DNA of 64,000 nucleotides from Paralvinella palmiformis (Eukaryota; Annelida; Polychaeta; Terebellida; Alvinellidae): NCBI GenBank assembly GCA_025642065.1, contig JAODUP010000658.1, positions 1 to 64,000 of the forward strand, read 5' to 3'. Shown piece by piece: positions 1 to 11,312 of this stretch (position 1 is its first letter; each line of letters starts with the position of its first letter). The notes under the pieces were generated by a model. It saw only the letters and a program-made list of their open reading frames with translations, ran no database searches and was not told where the DNA came from. The position numbers and the translations under genes were made by a program.

Positions 1-425
1 TATACAGTATCCATTATACAATGTCTATAACTCGTCGTCTTGTTGTCTAATCTATTATAATACACCAGTAACATTACGTTAAGCCTTTACTATACAGTAT
101 CCATTATACAATGTCTATAACTCGTCGTCTTGTTGTCTAATCTATTATAATACACCAGTAACATTACGTTAAGCCTTTACTATACAGTATCCATTATACA
201 ATGTCTATAACTCGTCGTCTTGTTGTCTAATCTATTATAATACACCAGTAACATTACGTTAAGCCTTTACTATACAGTATCCATTATACAATGTCTATAA
301 CTCGTCGTCTTGTTGTCTAATCTATTATAATACACCAGTAACATTACGTTAAGCCTTTACTATACAGTATCCATTATACAATGTCTATAACTCGTCGTCT
401 TGTTGTCTAATCTATTATAATACAC
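1..425. repeat. Perfect 90-bp tandem repeat, about 4.7 copies
   Basis: Units start at 1, 91, 181, 271 and 361; the last stops after about 65 bases, where the sequence changes abruptly. I see no mismatch between copies. The array runs off the left edge, so its true size is unknown. It holds no open frame of note. The lack of divergence points to recent amplification or homogenisation, as in satellite DNA, or to an assembly artefact. Confidence 0.97.
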
Positions 426-724
426 ATTGCTTTTGAATCATTAGAAATATATCTCTGACGTATAAAATAAATATAGAGTGACTGAATGCTATATTTAGCC
501 TCGGCGGTCTAGTCGATCTCGAAACATATCAATGAGAGGCGTTTTCTAGGGAAACGTCCCACAGATCCAGCTAACACTGAGATTCGAGACATGACTTTGA
601 TGTTACACCATGGTGCTCTACTAGCTCCGGGGGGCGCCCATATAGAATAAATAGAGAGAAATAAGTTTTTAATTATTTTTGTTGTATATATGTATATATA
701 TATATGTGTGTGTATGTGTGTGTG

Positions 725-760
<36 letters not shown>

Positions 761-1360
761 CGTGTGTGTGTTATTGTTTGAGATATATATACTTGTCCAT
801 ATTACTAGAGATTAGTGCTATTTATTATTTTGTATCCGGATACTGACACATTTTGAGTGGCTGTGACACAGACTTCTGAATCTGCCTTGCTTTGTTATAA
901 TCGGTTTATTCCGACAAAGGTGGAGTGAGTGGGTGAGTGTATACATGAGTGAGCGAGTGAATGAATGAATGAATGAATGAATGAAAGTGAAAACAATATA
1001 TAGTTTATTGTACCATTGTGTTAGGGTGTCTCGGTGTTGTTTCAATTGTAGTTTTTTTCTGGATATTTTCCAACATTACTTACATTTTCAACTCGCAAGT
1101 TAAGATGATCGCACTACGAATGAACTACTTGAAGAAGCTCACCTTTCATTGTAATACTTTATTTCTCTATATAAATATTCATTGCATATATTATATTAAA
1201 GATTAATATAATATATTGCCTAGGATGAGAATAATCCAGGCGGCTGTTTAAACTCTGGGATTTTCTTTATTTTCGTAACCTTTTAGTTTGGGATCATGTT
1301 CAAGCTGGTGCCCTATATAAATCCCGACTGTTAATTGGTAAAGATGATTGGTTATACAAG
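426..1360. other. AT-rich intergenic DNA with two microsatellites
   Basis: No supported gene. It contains an interrupted TA/TG dinucleotide tract at about 684-770 and a (GAAT)n run at about 958-984. Short open frames here are low-complexity products of these repeats. Confidence 0.7.
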
Positions 1361-1797
1361 ATGGCTGTTGAGAAGTCACTTCCAGTAGTTTTACATTCTA
1401 TTATAATTTCTATCCTGTGGTATTTACCGAGGAAGCTCTCTACACCGGGAACGGAGAAGACAAATATCGAGATGTCTATACTTTCAGTAAAACTGTGTTA
1501 CTACTGGCTTAACATACATATTTATATAACAGTTATGTCACTGGTTGGGGATATGATCAATTTGAATGCGAATCCCAAATTTCATATCAATATAGATATA
1601 CTTGTATTCAAATCTAAAAGAAAACTAGACCTGAACACGGCCGCCGATTTGATGGCGAACAGGTCCCAACTTCCGGTCGAGGAAATAGGAACGCAGACTG
1701 GAAAAATCAAGTTTATAAACGTGGTGAATTATTGTTGTATCGCTGGTTGCATAAGCCGTGTGCGTGGAAGTAATACAAACGGGATGTCTTTTCACCG
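1361..1797 (+). CDS. Candidate first coding exon of a THAP-type zinc-finger protein (partial)
   Basis: An open frame of about 146 codons ends in YCCIAGCISR followed by GMSFHR, which resembles the start of a THAP C2CH zinc finger: two cysteines in C-x4-C spacing, then the [SF]FH[RK] motif that precedes FP. The frame is cut at 1797/1798 by a near-ideal donor, GTAAGT, splitting the Arg codon; THAP genes often carry an intron there. The start is uncertain: ATG at 1361 gives the longest frame, and ATG at 1652 gives a more usual short N-terminus. THAP domains bind DNA and occur in transcription factors and P-element-like transposases. I could not find the second half (AVPTY-type end, C-x2-H) downstream, so this may be a gene start with a distant next exon or a transposon relic. 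Confidence 0.42.
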
Positions 1798-3303
1798 GTA
1801 AGTATAAGGAACACATTTAAAATAGTTGTTAAAGCGGGGTTTTTTTGGCGGAAAATTAAGCTTAACTGTTATTGTATTTAGCCTGTACGACAACCCCCGG
1901 CCAATCTCTGGCGTTTGATCCCAATTAAACTAGATCTACGGACTTGAATAAAACGACTTTTATATATTTTACATATTTCACGGCATATAATAGGACAGGA
2001 ATAATACAGATTGTTTCCACACACAAAATTATAATGCACACATCACAATAAATGTCCGTATTCGTAGGTTAAAAACTCGAAGCGCAGCCGTTTCAACGTT
2101 GCCTTTTTTCACCTACCGGAAGTCGGCACTGTTTAGGTCATGGCGGTCCATTCAAACACCACTGATTGCTCGGTCTAGTTTTCTTTTAGGTCAATGGTTT
2201 GCACTCTGGCCAATATCATGCCTTCGGGCGGAAATTATAAATGTCAGGTCTCTCTGTGTGTCAGAATCCTTCATATGGATATTTGTATGTACAGAAATAT
2301 TGATACATTTAATTGTATTTTCATCAGATCCAGAACTATCCGGGAAAACGTCTCTCAAAACCTATCCAAACAAAGCCAGATATATCATGATCCGAAGAAA
2401 ATTAATTTTGGTTTTATGGTGCCGTATTTTTATATAGTTTTGTGAAAAGTAATTCACGTAATTATTGTGTTAATTATATGTGAAATTAATTGTTTATTAA
2501 CATACCTCTAATGGAACATATCGTAAAGAAATATGTGAATGATGATTGCCTAAAGTAGCGCTTGATGCCATAGATACTAAAAGAGTATTTGTTGTTGTTT
2601 TATAAGAAACGTTTACGTTTTCTCGACACACACACACACACACACCAACCACAGCAATGATATAAATATTATTACTAAGCAAATATGATACTTGTCGTGA
2701 TAGATGTTGTTAATTAGCAAGTCAACTAATCAGTAATATGGCGAAACAAAATAAAAACTATAAATCTTTTTGTTTTGTTTTGCATCATCCAGTATTAGTA
2801 CGACGTATGGTGCATATTCTCAACTCTGTATAGCTTAAAAATCAATTTATTATCTATATAGCGAAAAACCACAAAGTGTATTGTTAACTCGATCGCACTT
2901 AACGGTGGTTGGAATTAGAGAATGTAAACCTAACCTACAACTGCACGTAACTTGCTGAGAGTTGACTAATATTTCGGAAATAGATTTTTGTACGCCAACT
3001 CACTCAATATACGAAGTTAATGAACGTAGGAGATAAATTATTGACATCAAATATAAAACAGACTTGAATTTTTAATATATATTTATAGGCATTAGTTTAC
3101 AATGACAAAATTGTCATTTTTCGTCTCATGTCATCGGTATTTTCTCACATCTTTTCGAGGTGTGGACAAGCTCTAAATATTAACGAGTCAAGGAAATTAG
3201 TTGGTCCACTCTCGCGAATACAAACATCCCGAACACAAGACAGAAGTAAGGTGACCTGAAAATATAATGGCATACGTGTATAGCTATAGATATATATATA
3301 TCC

Positions 3304-3384
<81 letters not shown>

Positions 3385-4138
3385 ATCAGTGTCATTCAGC
3401 ACAATTGAACGTTTATGAACATCATGTTTACATCAAAGTACACACATAACCCGATTCACGCCGAAGACTCTGCCGGGGTAAACCCGCATGGAATCTAAGA
3501 TTTAGACAATATAACCAAAATTTGTATAAAACATCGCTATTAGTATATATTCTATCAATTACATAATGTTTAAATTTGATTTTTTTCTTCATATTTATTA
3601 TTTAGCAGGATGTTATACTGTAGCGGATAATTCTAGGAAGATGTCGAATATAAACATCAAGTTAATAATTCCACCCAGAAATATCAACATCAGTAATATT
3701 ATTATAGACCATATTCTGTTACTCTTATAACTACTACCACCAGCGAGACCATTATTACTAACACTGAGTTGACATTGAGTTGACACTGAGTTGACACTGA
3801 GTTGACACTAATATCGGTATGCAATAAAGGCCATCGTGTGATGATAGACGTTTAACAAACATATTTCTGTTAATAGAATCTTTTCCGCTCCTCTGTTAAA
3901 ACCGACTGATGTCATCCGATCTCGTAAATTTACAAAAACCAAATTACTTTCAATTATCCGATGTACACCAGAGAAAGTACACACAAACGTACCGCGATTG
4001 TATCTAATTATCACAGATAACAACACAAGACTAATTAACATCAACCTTCTCATCCATAAACCTCAATTTACTATCAAATCTCCTTCATATCTAACCATCT
4101 ATACCATCAAAAAACCGGAAATCCACTGTATTAGGTTC
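1798..4138. other. Non-coding DNA with CA, TA/TG and 12-bp repeats
   Basis: No gene is supported. Open frames at 2099-2437 show no family motif. It holds a (CA)n run at 2626-2645, a long (TA)n-(TG)n-(CG)n compound microsatellite at about 3289-3384, and about four copies of a 12-bp unit containing GAGTTGACA at 3761-3810. Confidence 0.6.
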
Positions 4139-4873
4139 GCTATAGGTGTCTCGGTTACCTGAGTATATAGTGTCTAGTTACTCGAGTATATGATGTCTAG
4201 GTATTCGAGTATTATGGTGTCTAGTTACTCGAGTATATGATGTCTCAGCTACCTGAGTATATGATTTCAAGGTAACACACAAGTAAAAAATCAACTTCTC
4301 TAAAAATAAGTTTATATAAATGCCCTTATATCTAACCATGTATACCTAGGTACTCGAGTATATGGTGTCTCAGCTACCTGAGTATATGATTTCAAGGTAG
4401 TCGGGTATATAGTGTCTAGGTAGTTTGGTATATAATGTCTAGGTACTTGAGTATATGAAATCTAGCTAGTCGAGTATATGATGTCTAGGTACTTGACTAT
4501 ATGGTGTCTAGATAGTTGGATATACTATGTCTAGGTCATTTGGTATATGATGTCTAGGTAGTTGGGTATATGATGATTAGGTACTTGAGTGTATGATGTC
4601 TAGGTAGTTGAGTATATGATGTCTAGGTAGTTGAGTATATGATGTCTAGGTAGTTGAATATATAATGTCTAGGTAGTTGAATATATGAAATGTCTAGGTA
4701 GTTGAGTATATGATGTCTAGGTAGTTGAATATATGATGTCTAGGTAATTGAGTATATGATGTCTAGGTAGTTGGGTATATGATGTCTAGGTAGTTGAATA
4801 TATGATGTCTAGGTAATTGAGTATATGATGTCTAGGTAATTGAGTATATGATGTCTAGGTAGTTGGGCATATG
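4139..4873. repeat. 23-bp minisatellite array
   Basis: About thirty degenerate head-to-tail copies of a 23-bp unit built around GTATATGATGTCTAGGTAGT. Copies on the left (ACTCGAGTA, ACCTGAGTA variants) are diverged and interrupted near 4265-4345. Copies from about 4570 rightward are nearly uniform, so the right side amplified more recently. Confidence 0.93.
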
Positions 4874-5894
4874 ATAAGCGCAGAGATTTTTAGCATTAAA
4901 AAAACTCAGTTTGAGACACATCTGTACAGAAGGTATTTTAAATGTTGATTATTAATATTGTGACTATTATCATTATCAACAACAACAACAACATCATTAT
5001 TATTAATATTGTAATTGTTTCTTTAGTCATAATTTCAATATTTCACGTTTATTATTTTATTAGCTAGTTATATTTTGATTTATCATATTTTGTTTATTTT
5101 TGTGGTTTTTTTTATGTTAACTATTATTAACGAATACCGTCTTCATACAATATGTCATATAAACAGCCTTTTCTGGGTGAAGTAATGAAAATCAAAGGAA
5201 ATGAAATACACATCTCGTCTAGGAGTAATCACCTCCGCTGGAGTATTTCCGATCCTGAAAGCCATACCGCGGACAATAGTAGAAACTTGTTAGCGTTAAA
5301 ACCGGAAATACACACTTAGCTTCAGAACATTAGGAAGATTACTGACACGAAGAGACATCTTATCTCTGGCATCAGATAGTCTTCATCTGTACGGCTTAAC
5401 CTTATTTATTAGACAAGTAAGAAGGTGGAGATAACAAAGTTCAATATGAACTAATCAGTAATTATTGGATGCATCCAAAGTACCCACATTTAACATAGTG
5501 TGGGGGTGTGTGGCGTGTAGGTGTTTGGGTGGAGAAGCTCCCGGTTATAACCGTTGTATATCTTCGGTAGATCTGCATCAGTAGGGACGAATTGGTTTTA
5601 AATTAGATATAAAGAAGTCCAAGGCAAACACCAAGAGATGCGTCTGTAATAATGCGTTACTTTTCTGGTTAAGATTAATTGTTAAAAAGACAGCTTTATC
5701 AAACTGGATTCTCTAAAATATCAATATGGTGACCTCGTAAAATGCACATTCAGTACATCGATATTGTATCCCATTTAACTTATTTTATTTCATTTTCTAG
5801 GCGATCCGTTTGTTTTAATCAAATATTTATTTTGCACGTATAGAACATTTTATATTATACAAAAATTTAATACATTTCGGTTTAGATTTATAAA
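4874..5894. other. Intergenic, no recognised gene
   Basis: AT-rich with a short (AAC)n run near 4977-4993. I see no exon-like frame with convincing splice sites. Confidence 0.6.
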
Positions 5895-6090
5895 CCTAAC
5901 TAACAGAAGCGGTTTTTCATCGTTGGATCACAGATCACTACCACCTGAGTTCGAATCTCGGCATGTGCATATCTGAAGGGGGTTTCATCTTTCACTTCGC
6001 TTCATTAGCTTTGGAGGTCGGTCGGCCCGTTTACCCTACCACGTGTACAACAGTGGCCGTAAAACATCAATCAATCATCCTCATCATCCA
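5895..6090 (+). mobile_element. tRNA-derived SINE (family A), degraded head
   Basis: The B-box-like GAGTTCGAATCTC lies near 5948, followed by the family body (GTTTCATCTTTCACTTCGC, then GGAGGTCGGTCGGCCC) and a tail of TCA/ATC triplets. The A-box half is eroded. The same body recurs at least a dozen times in this window on both strands. Confidence 0.85.
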
Positions 6091-7084
6091 TATTTTAAAT
6101 CCTTCCATACCAAGCGGCCATGGATCATGTCCAAAAACGGTGATCCGGAATATGTCAGTGCAGGTGAACGTAAATGATATTTTGACTTATTTATTCTATT
6201 AAAACCTAATATCACTAAATGAGCAAAATTCGGAATTATTTGCTTTAAATATAATTCCATTAATTTAAAACTCATTACTCGTCTCTGTTGCGTTAATACG
6301 CGAAGATAATTAAATGTCACCCTATACGATATGATATTATATTTTCATAATCGGAGTTATTATACGGCTTTCAGCGACAATGAATTTCGTTTCTTATACG
6401 ATTCATTGTTCTTGCCCACAGTATACTGAATTTTTGTTCATTGCCGACGCAATCAGATTTAACGTTTCTGTTTCAAACATCGTTAATATCAAACCGCAAC
6501 GGCGACAGTTTCCACTCAAACTAAACTCGACACATAACTGGTGTCTTATACGCATCTAAGGATGTTTAGTTTTATTGGGGGGAAGGGTGAGCGCAGGGGG
6601 GGGGAGCATCTCGTAAACGTGTGAAACAATTAAGTCCGCTATATCAAAATGAATATATAATTTATATTTTACCAGCAGCGTCCATATACCATCCTCAAAG
6701 CTCCTCAATCTAAAGAGACCGTTATCTATAGGCGTGACATTAGGTAAGGATCACGCGCGGAGGGAATAGGAACAAAATGTTCAGACAGTTACACACATGA
6801 TAATTATACAAGACGTAATTAATTCTTGTTTTTGATGACGCTGCCAAGCCTCGTTTCCGGTCTGAGCGCGTGTCGTGTTGCTGTCTCGATTCAGGAGGCC
6901 AACTTCCTGGCTCGTTTGTGATTCGTTCTTCAGAACAGGCGACACGCCGTTAATTACGTCCCGATCAGGTTTACTTGATTAGCCGGTAGTTATCTATGAA
7001 AGTGATGAGACCAATTGGGAACATCCGTTCAATGATCCAGCCATGAATAAGATCTTTACTGGGCGTCAGCTCTTGACCTGAAAA
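6091..7084. other. Intergenic, unrecognised
   Basis: No supported gene. A G-rich stretch lies at about 6577-6605. A perfect 11-bp inverted repeat, GACGTAATTAA, has arms near 6813 and 6950; it could be the ends of a small element or chance. Confidence 0.5.
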
Positions 7085-7207
7085 CGGCGCCTCCGTGGCC
7101 TAGCTGGCAGCGCGTTGGCTGACAGATCACTACCACCGAGTTCGAACTTCGGCGTGGGCATAGCTGAAGGGTGTTTCATCTTTCGCTTCGTTTCATCAAT
7201 CATCCTC
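7085..7207 (+). mobile_element. tRNA-derived SINE (family A), 3'-truncated
   Basis: It starts GGCGCCTCCGTGGCCTAGCT with an intact A-box region (TAGCTGGCAGCGCGTTGGC) and B-box (GAGTTCGAACTTC). The body is shortened by a deletion before the ATC tail. Confidence 0.88.
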
Positions 7208-7440
7208 CGAGCTGAAAGTCGAACAAACAACTGTCCAGATTTCGGTTAGCATTAAGCCACCGATAATGAGCAGAAGATACGCAAATACTGGGATTAAAGT
7301 AAATTGATTTTTTTTAGATAGACAAATACGAAGAAAAAAATATATATTAAGTAGACATTTTTTGACATCCCCAAGATGCGCAACAAATAATCAGCCCCCT
7401 TACTCGAACTACCATCCTAAAATCCTTTGTCTTTAGTCCA

Positions 7441-7640
7441 TTAATCCTGTTTTAGCTGTCGTCTGTAATGATACTTTCCACCTGGTGTCGATTTCACCGT
7501 TTGTCGTCCAATAGCCGCGGGTTTACGACGAAACATCGCCGTACGATATTTTTTTCTCTCTCTACAGATCAGATAGAGTGTAATCCTCTCCCTAGCACCA
7601 GATGGTACAAAAGTGTCTCTCACTTGTCCAGTCAAATCTG
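7441..7640 (-). other. Short minus-strand open frame with histone-H3-tail-like end (unresolved)
   Basis: Behind a possible acceptor (CTACAG at about 7641) a frame runs to a stop at 7441. Its last 31 codons from an internal ATG start MFRRKPAAIGRQTVKST and continue PGGKYHYRRQLKQD. The QT-x-KST-GGK-RRQL pattern is reminiscent of the histone H3 or centromeric H3 N-terminal tail, but no histone fold follows and the stop comes at once. A possible upstream non-coding exon and promoter lie at 7729-7850. It could be a fragment, a micro-ORF or coincidence. Confidence 0.18.
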
Positions 7641-7728
7641 TAGACGATTATCTTTTTTTGGTTCCCAGGGGGATATCAACTTCCCGCGCCGTAACCCATT
7701 TATCCCGATTTCATTTTAAAACTCTTAC

Positions 7729-7850
7729 CAGTTCTGGCAGTAAGGAATTAGACTAAAATGGAATTAGCCTCTATAAGATGTGAGCAGTACGTCAGTGAAA
7801 TTAGCGTGCTACGTCACTTCCGATTAAGTTGATTGGTTAGCCAGACAACG
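7729..7850 (-). promoter_or_regulatory. Candidate minus-strand core promoter and first exon
   Basis: Read on the minus strand, an inverted CCAAT box (ATTGG at 7832-7836) is followed by CGGAAGTGACGTA (7810-7822), a fused ETS/CRE site typical of constitutive animal promoters, then a second CRE-like TGACGTA (7788-7794). A clean donor, CTG|GTAAGAG, lies at 7729/7728. No transcript evidence is possible from sequence alone. Confidence 0.33.
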
Positions 7851-8079
7851 CGAAACGCCACAAAAGAGTGTTTACACATCTCTAAGACATGTTATGGAAT
7901 AACGAATGCATCACTTCAGAGCGCTTTGTAGCCCACCCACGCCAGGACGAAAAGAACTCGGCATTGAAATATCTATCCGTCAATTTTATCAGACGACCAG
8001 GAGAATAAAATTGTGTTCATCAGAGCTCAATAAACGTATTTATTGCAATCATAATTAGCTTTATGTACAACATGTGCAT

Positions 8080-8239
8080 GGGCGCCTCCCTGATCCAGTT
8101 GGTAGCGCGTTGGACCAACAGGTCGCTACCACCCGTGTTCGAATCTCGGCGTGGGCATATCTGAAGGGTGTTTCATCCTTGGAGGTCGCTCGGCTCAGTT
8201 AGCCTACCATGTACACAAAATCACCACCATCATCATCAA
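8080..8239 (+). mobile_element. tRNA-derived SINE (family A), near full length
   Basis: GGGCGCCTCC head, A-box CAGTTGGTAGCGCG, B-box GTGTTCGAATCTC, body with TCTGAAGGGTGTTTCATC, and a CACCACCATCATCATCA tail. A 20-30 bp segment before GGAGGTCGCTCGG is deleted relative to longer copies. Confidence 0.9.
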
Positions 8240-8700
8240 AAATGTACACTTCCGTTTGTTATAACTTGTTGTAATTTTGTTGTAAATGGTCCCATATAGA
8301 ATTCGTTATTATTTAGTCTCTGTATCTCAAAGTGAGTACATCAATGACCCGATATATATATACAAAAAGTTATAAAGAGAATGACTCGATTATATAAGCC
8401 TTTATGTGTCATCTGTTTACGTGTTTATTGTTTAGCTCTTATACAGATTGTGGTAAATAGAAAAAACGCAGTTAGTTTTAGAAATAAGCTAAAACCGAAT
8501 GATTATCGGGTTAAAATCAGTTTTGTTTTGCGTCGACGAATATTGTATTGTTTTTAATTAATAATAAATAAATCACAAAAGAAATGACTTACTGCACCTT
8601 TTAGAGACGCTACATTATTGAGATGATGTTAGGTTTATATATTTGCTCTGAAAGCGAACAAAAACAACAACAACAACAACACATACATTTGAGCACCTAC

Positions 8701-9325
8701 CGAATGCATGAAACATTTTCCACATTGCCAAAGACAAGATTCCAGTTTGACGGATGACGAACTACTTTGATCGTTTGGTTTCCGCTCAATGGCAGCCACA
8801 CAGCCGAATATACACAGTAGGAAGGTTAACTTCATCGTAAAGCTGGCAACGTTATACTGAAAACGAAACTTAGTTTAGAAAGAGGAACCGTCACCGATAA
8901 CAATTATGTATATCTGTAGCCGGATAAAGGCGCCACTTAGCGGCCATCTACGTCGTGCCATAAATGTATGTCAGCGAACACCGACAACGACATGGGATGA
9001 AGACAGGACCGAGACGCCAACAGCTATCCTGGTCCATTCAGTTCGCGTTGGATGCCCCCCCCCCAAAAAAAAAAAGTGTCCACATTTAAATTTCTTGCCT
9101 CATTTGCTTATGTGAACTGAATAAACTCTATTCTCCTACTTCTAGGATATGTTTAAGTAACCGAACTGCGATGAAACGTCCACATTACTTACCATCTTAC
9201 TCACCTTTGATCGTTATTCTCAACCGATTTCGGTTACGAGACGTCAGACGATTGTTGTTGGTAGTTTGTTAAAGTGTTCGGCTCAGACGACGGATGGTGG
9301 CGCTGATCTAGGGTTGGTTTTTATA
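8701..9325 (-). CDS. 5' part of a secreted peptide precursor gene (opioid-precursor-like cysteine motif)
   Basis: On the minus strand a TATA box (TATAAAAA, 9325-9318) precedes a putative non-coding exon ending at 9205 in the donor CAAAG|GTGAGTAAG. The second exon opens after a pyrimidine-rich acceptor (TTTCGTTTTCAG) at 8856, has its ATG at 8835-8833 and ends at 8701 in the donor TCG|GTAGGTG. Its 45 codons give a signal peptide (MKLTFLLCIFGCVAA), a polar Ser-rich stretch, then SCLWQCGKCFMHS. The C-x3-C-x2-C spacing is that of the N-terminus of vertebrate proenkephalin, prodynorphin and pronociceptin, whose genes also have a non-coding first exon. The later exons, where peptides would lie, were not found, so membership of that family is inference. 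A secreted Cys-rich peptide or toxin-like product is the alternative. Confidence 0.5.
9318..9325 (-). promoter_or_regulatory. TATA box of the secreted-peptide locus
   Basis: The minus strand reads GTATAAAAACC, about 115 bp before the GTGAGTAAG donor of the putative first exon. A start of transcription would be expected near 9290. A TGACGTCT half-CRE lies within the predicted leader at about 9240-9247. Confidence 0.45.
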
Positions 9326-9331
9326 CTCTGG

Positions 9332-9922
9332 TGTAGCTGATTAGGTCCGTCCTGAAGGCAGTCAACCATCGATTTGATCCAAGTCCTATAAACATGAGGT
9401 AGTTATATTAGGATGGGAGTCACTCGTTGAGGGCTCGTAGGTGTCTCGGAGATAATCTGGCACTGCGCTAGTCGGGTCACCACGCCAGCATTAACTGTTG
9501 TGCCGTCCGGTGTGGGTGGTTTGCGAGGGCGCACGCGCGCGCACACACACACACACACTCTCGCGCGCGCAGATAGGTGCGCATACACTCTCTTCGGTCG
9601 CCTCGACGCATAATGGCTTCCAAGAAGTAGGGTCTGGCTTATTACCCAAATGAATGGCCAGAGATTAACGAGTCTCTAATTTCAGCATTACACACACGCG
9701 CGCGCACGCACACACACATACGCGCGCGCACACACAGACACGAGCGCACATAGTAATACGAAAACAATTCATAGCCATTCCTCTGTCAGGGATCTACTTC
9801 TCGTCTTTTCAAGGTCTCAAAACATCGTTGATTGTTTTTTTTTTAAATTCATCCATTCTCAGGTAGCTTATATATGCTTTTAATAAATCTGCCGTTAAAA
9901 GCTTCCAACAATAGTAATACGA

Positions 9923-9970
<48 letters not shown>

Positions 9971-11130
9971 AACAATATAGGGAATGCACGGAAAACAATT
10001 ATATTCAGTTAATGGCTAAAACATGTCATTTCTTGGAAATCACGCCATCAAAGAAAACACTCCTATCAATGTCCTACCGTCGCATAATTATGATATGTCA
10101 TATAATTGACATCCAGTTATAATGAGAGATAATTGGTCGTGTCATATCTAGTTATCTTCCGCATAAACAAATATGTTGTCCGTAGATTGCCATCTATGAC
10201 AAACATAGACACTTGAGGTAGTTGCATTAAACAGACTTGAGGTAGTCACATTAAACAGACTTGAGGAATTCACATTAAACAGACTTGAGGTTTTCACATT
10301 TAAACAGACTTGAGATATCACATTTAAACAGACTTGGGGTTTTCACATTTATCAGACTTGAGGTTTTCAAATTTAACAAACTTTAGGTATTCACATTTAA
10401 CAGACTTCAGGTTTTCACATTTAACAGACTCAAGGTATTCACATTAAACAGTCTACAAAATATAATATATAATTTGTTCATCCTTGTTTCAGTGTTTCGG
10501 TAACTTTAATCACGAGTTAACGATAAACTGGATCAAACATTCCGTTTCTGAATACAACTGATACTTTGGATACGATTCCTTTCGTTAAAAGTATTGAACC
10601 TGGAGTACCGTTGATTAAGGGGTCCTCATCGGAAGGTGCCACAGTCGCCTTCTAACTACTACAATGAACACACGTTTTGGTGGCCATTTCCTGCACCAGG
10701 TGCTCTTCAGCCCAGAAGGCGATGCACCGAATGGATGAGTGAATAAATTACACGTTTAAGTATTTCAAATAATTCTAAATGTAGTCGGATATTACAGCAC
10801 ATTTCCAAAATGTCATTAATTTGTGTAATTCGATCACACCTATTACAAAATTTGTTTCGAGGATTTGTGTATTGTCTTAAAAATATTGTATTAACGTTAT
10901 ATTTAGGTAACAGGAATCTCTGCTGAATACGGTGTCGACTTAATCCATCAACAAACTGAACTAATCAATTGTTTTCGCAATCGCCATGAAACAAATATAT
11001 ATAAAACGTAACTCGAACTTTCCTAGTTGGGGGCGTAAATCAATAGAAATGTAGATGTGTGATGTCGTACGTAGCTTCTTTGAAATTTGATATGCATAGA
11101 CGCACGCGCTTCCAGCGTATACCTGTCGTG
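9332..11130. other. Intergenic, rich in alternating purine-pyrimidine tracts
   Basis: It holds GC/CA alternating tracts at about 9528-9572 and 9690-9748, (TA)20 at about 9928-9967 and a minisatellite at 10199-10455. No gene is supported. The frame at 9874-10122 is a product of the TA tract. Confidence 0.6.
10199..10455. repeat. 24-26 bp minisatellite
   Basis: About ten degenerate copies of a unit containing TTAAACAGACTTGAGGT and TTCACA. Copies vary by one or two bases in length. Confidence 0.9.
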
Positions 11131-11312
11131 TGTATTGCTGTTTTACGGCCACTTTTGTGCATAAGGTAGACTAAATGGGTCGAGCGACTTCCAAAGATAA
11201 TGAAGCGACGTGAAAAATGAAACACCCTTCCGACATAGCCCGGCCGCGGGTTCGAACCCAGGTGCTATAGATCTGTAGCCAATCGCGCTACCAATTAGGC
11301 CATGGAGGCACC
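11131..11312 (-). mobile_element. tRNA-derived SINE (family A)
   Basis: Antisense copy: tail-side TTTTACGGCCACTTTTGTGC, body GGTCGAGCGACTTCCAAAG, inverted B-box GGGTTCGAACCC and terminal TGGAGGCACCC. First of five copies packed within 1.7 kb. Confidence 0.9.

Noticed and set aside
3284..3384. CRISPR-like or satellite repeat
   Set aside because: Plain dinucleotide microsatellite; nothing in the window has the repeat-spacer layout of CRISPR.
3145..3449. Several overlapping frames of 60-85 codons on both strands
   Set aside because: They translate the TA/TG/CG compound microsatellite (IYIYIY, CVCVCV, THTHTH).
3808..4053. Minus-strand frame starting MRRLMLISLVLLSVII, signal-peptide-like
   Set aside because: Only the hydrophobic start is suggestive; no promoter, no clear splice site, no recognisable mature peptide.
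11220..11312. tRNA gene candidate (GGGTTCGAACCC box)
   Set aside because: Part of a SINE head; no cloverleaf with paired acceptor stem and the body continues into the SINE family.
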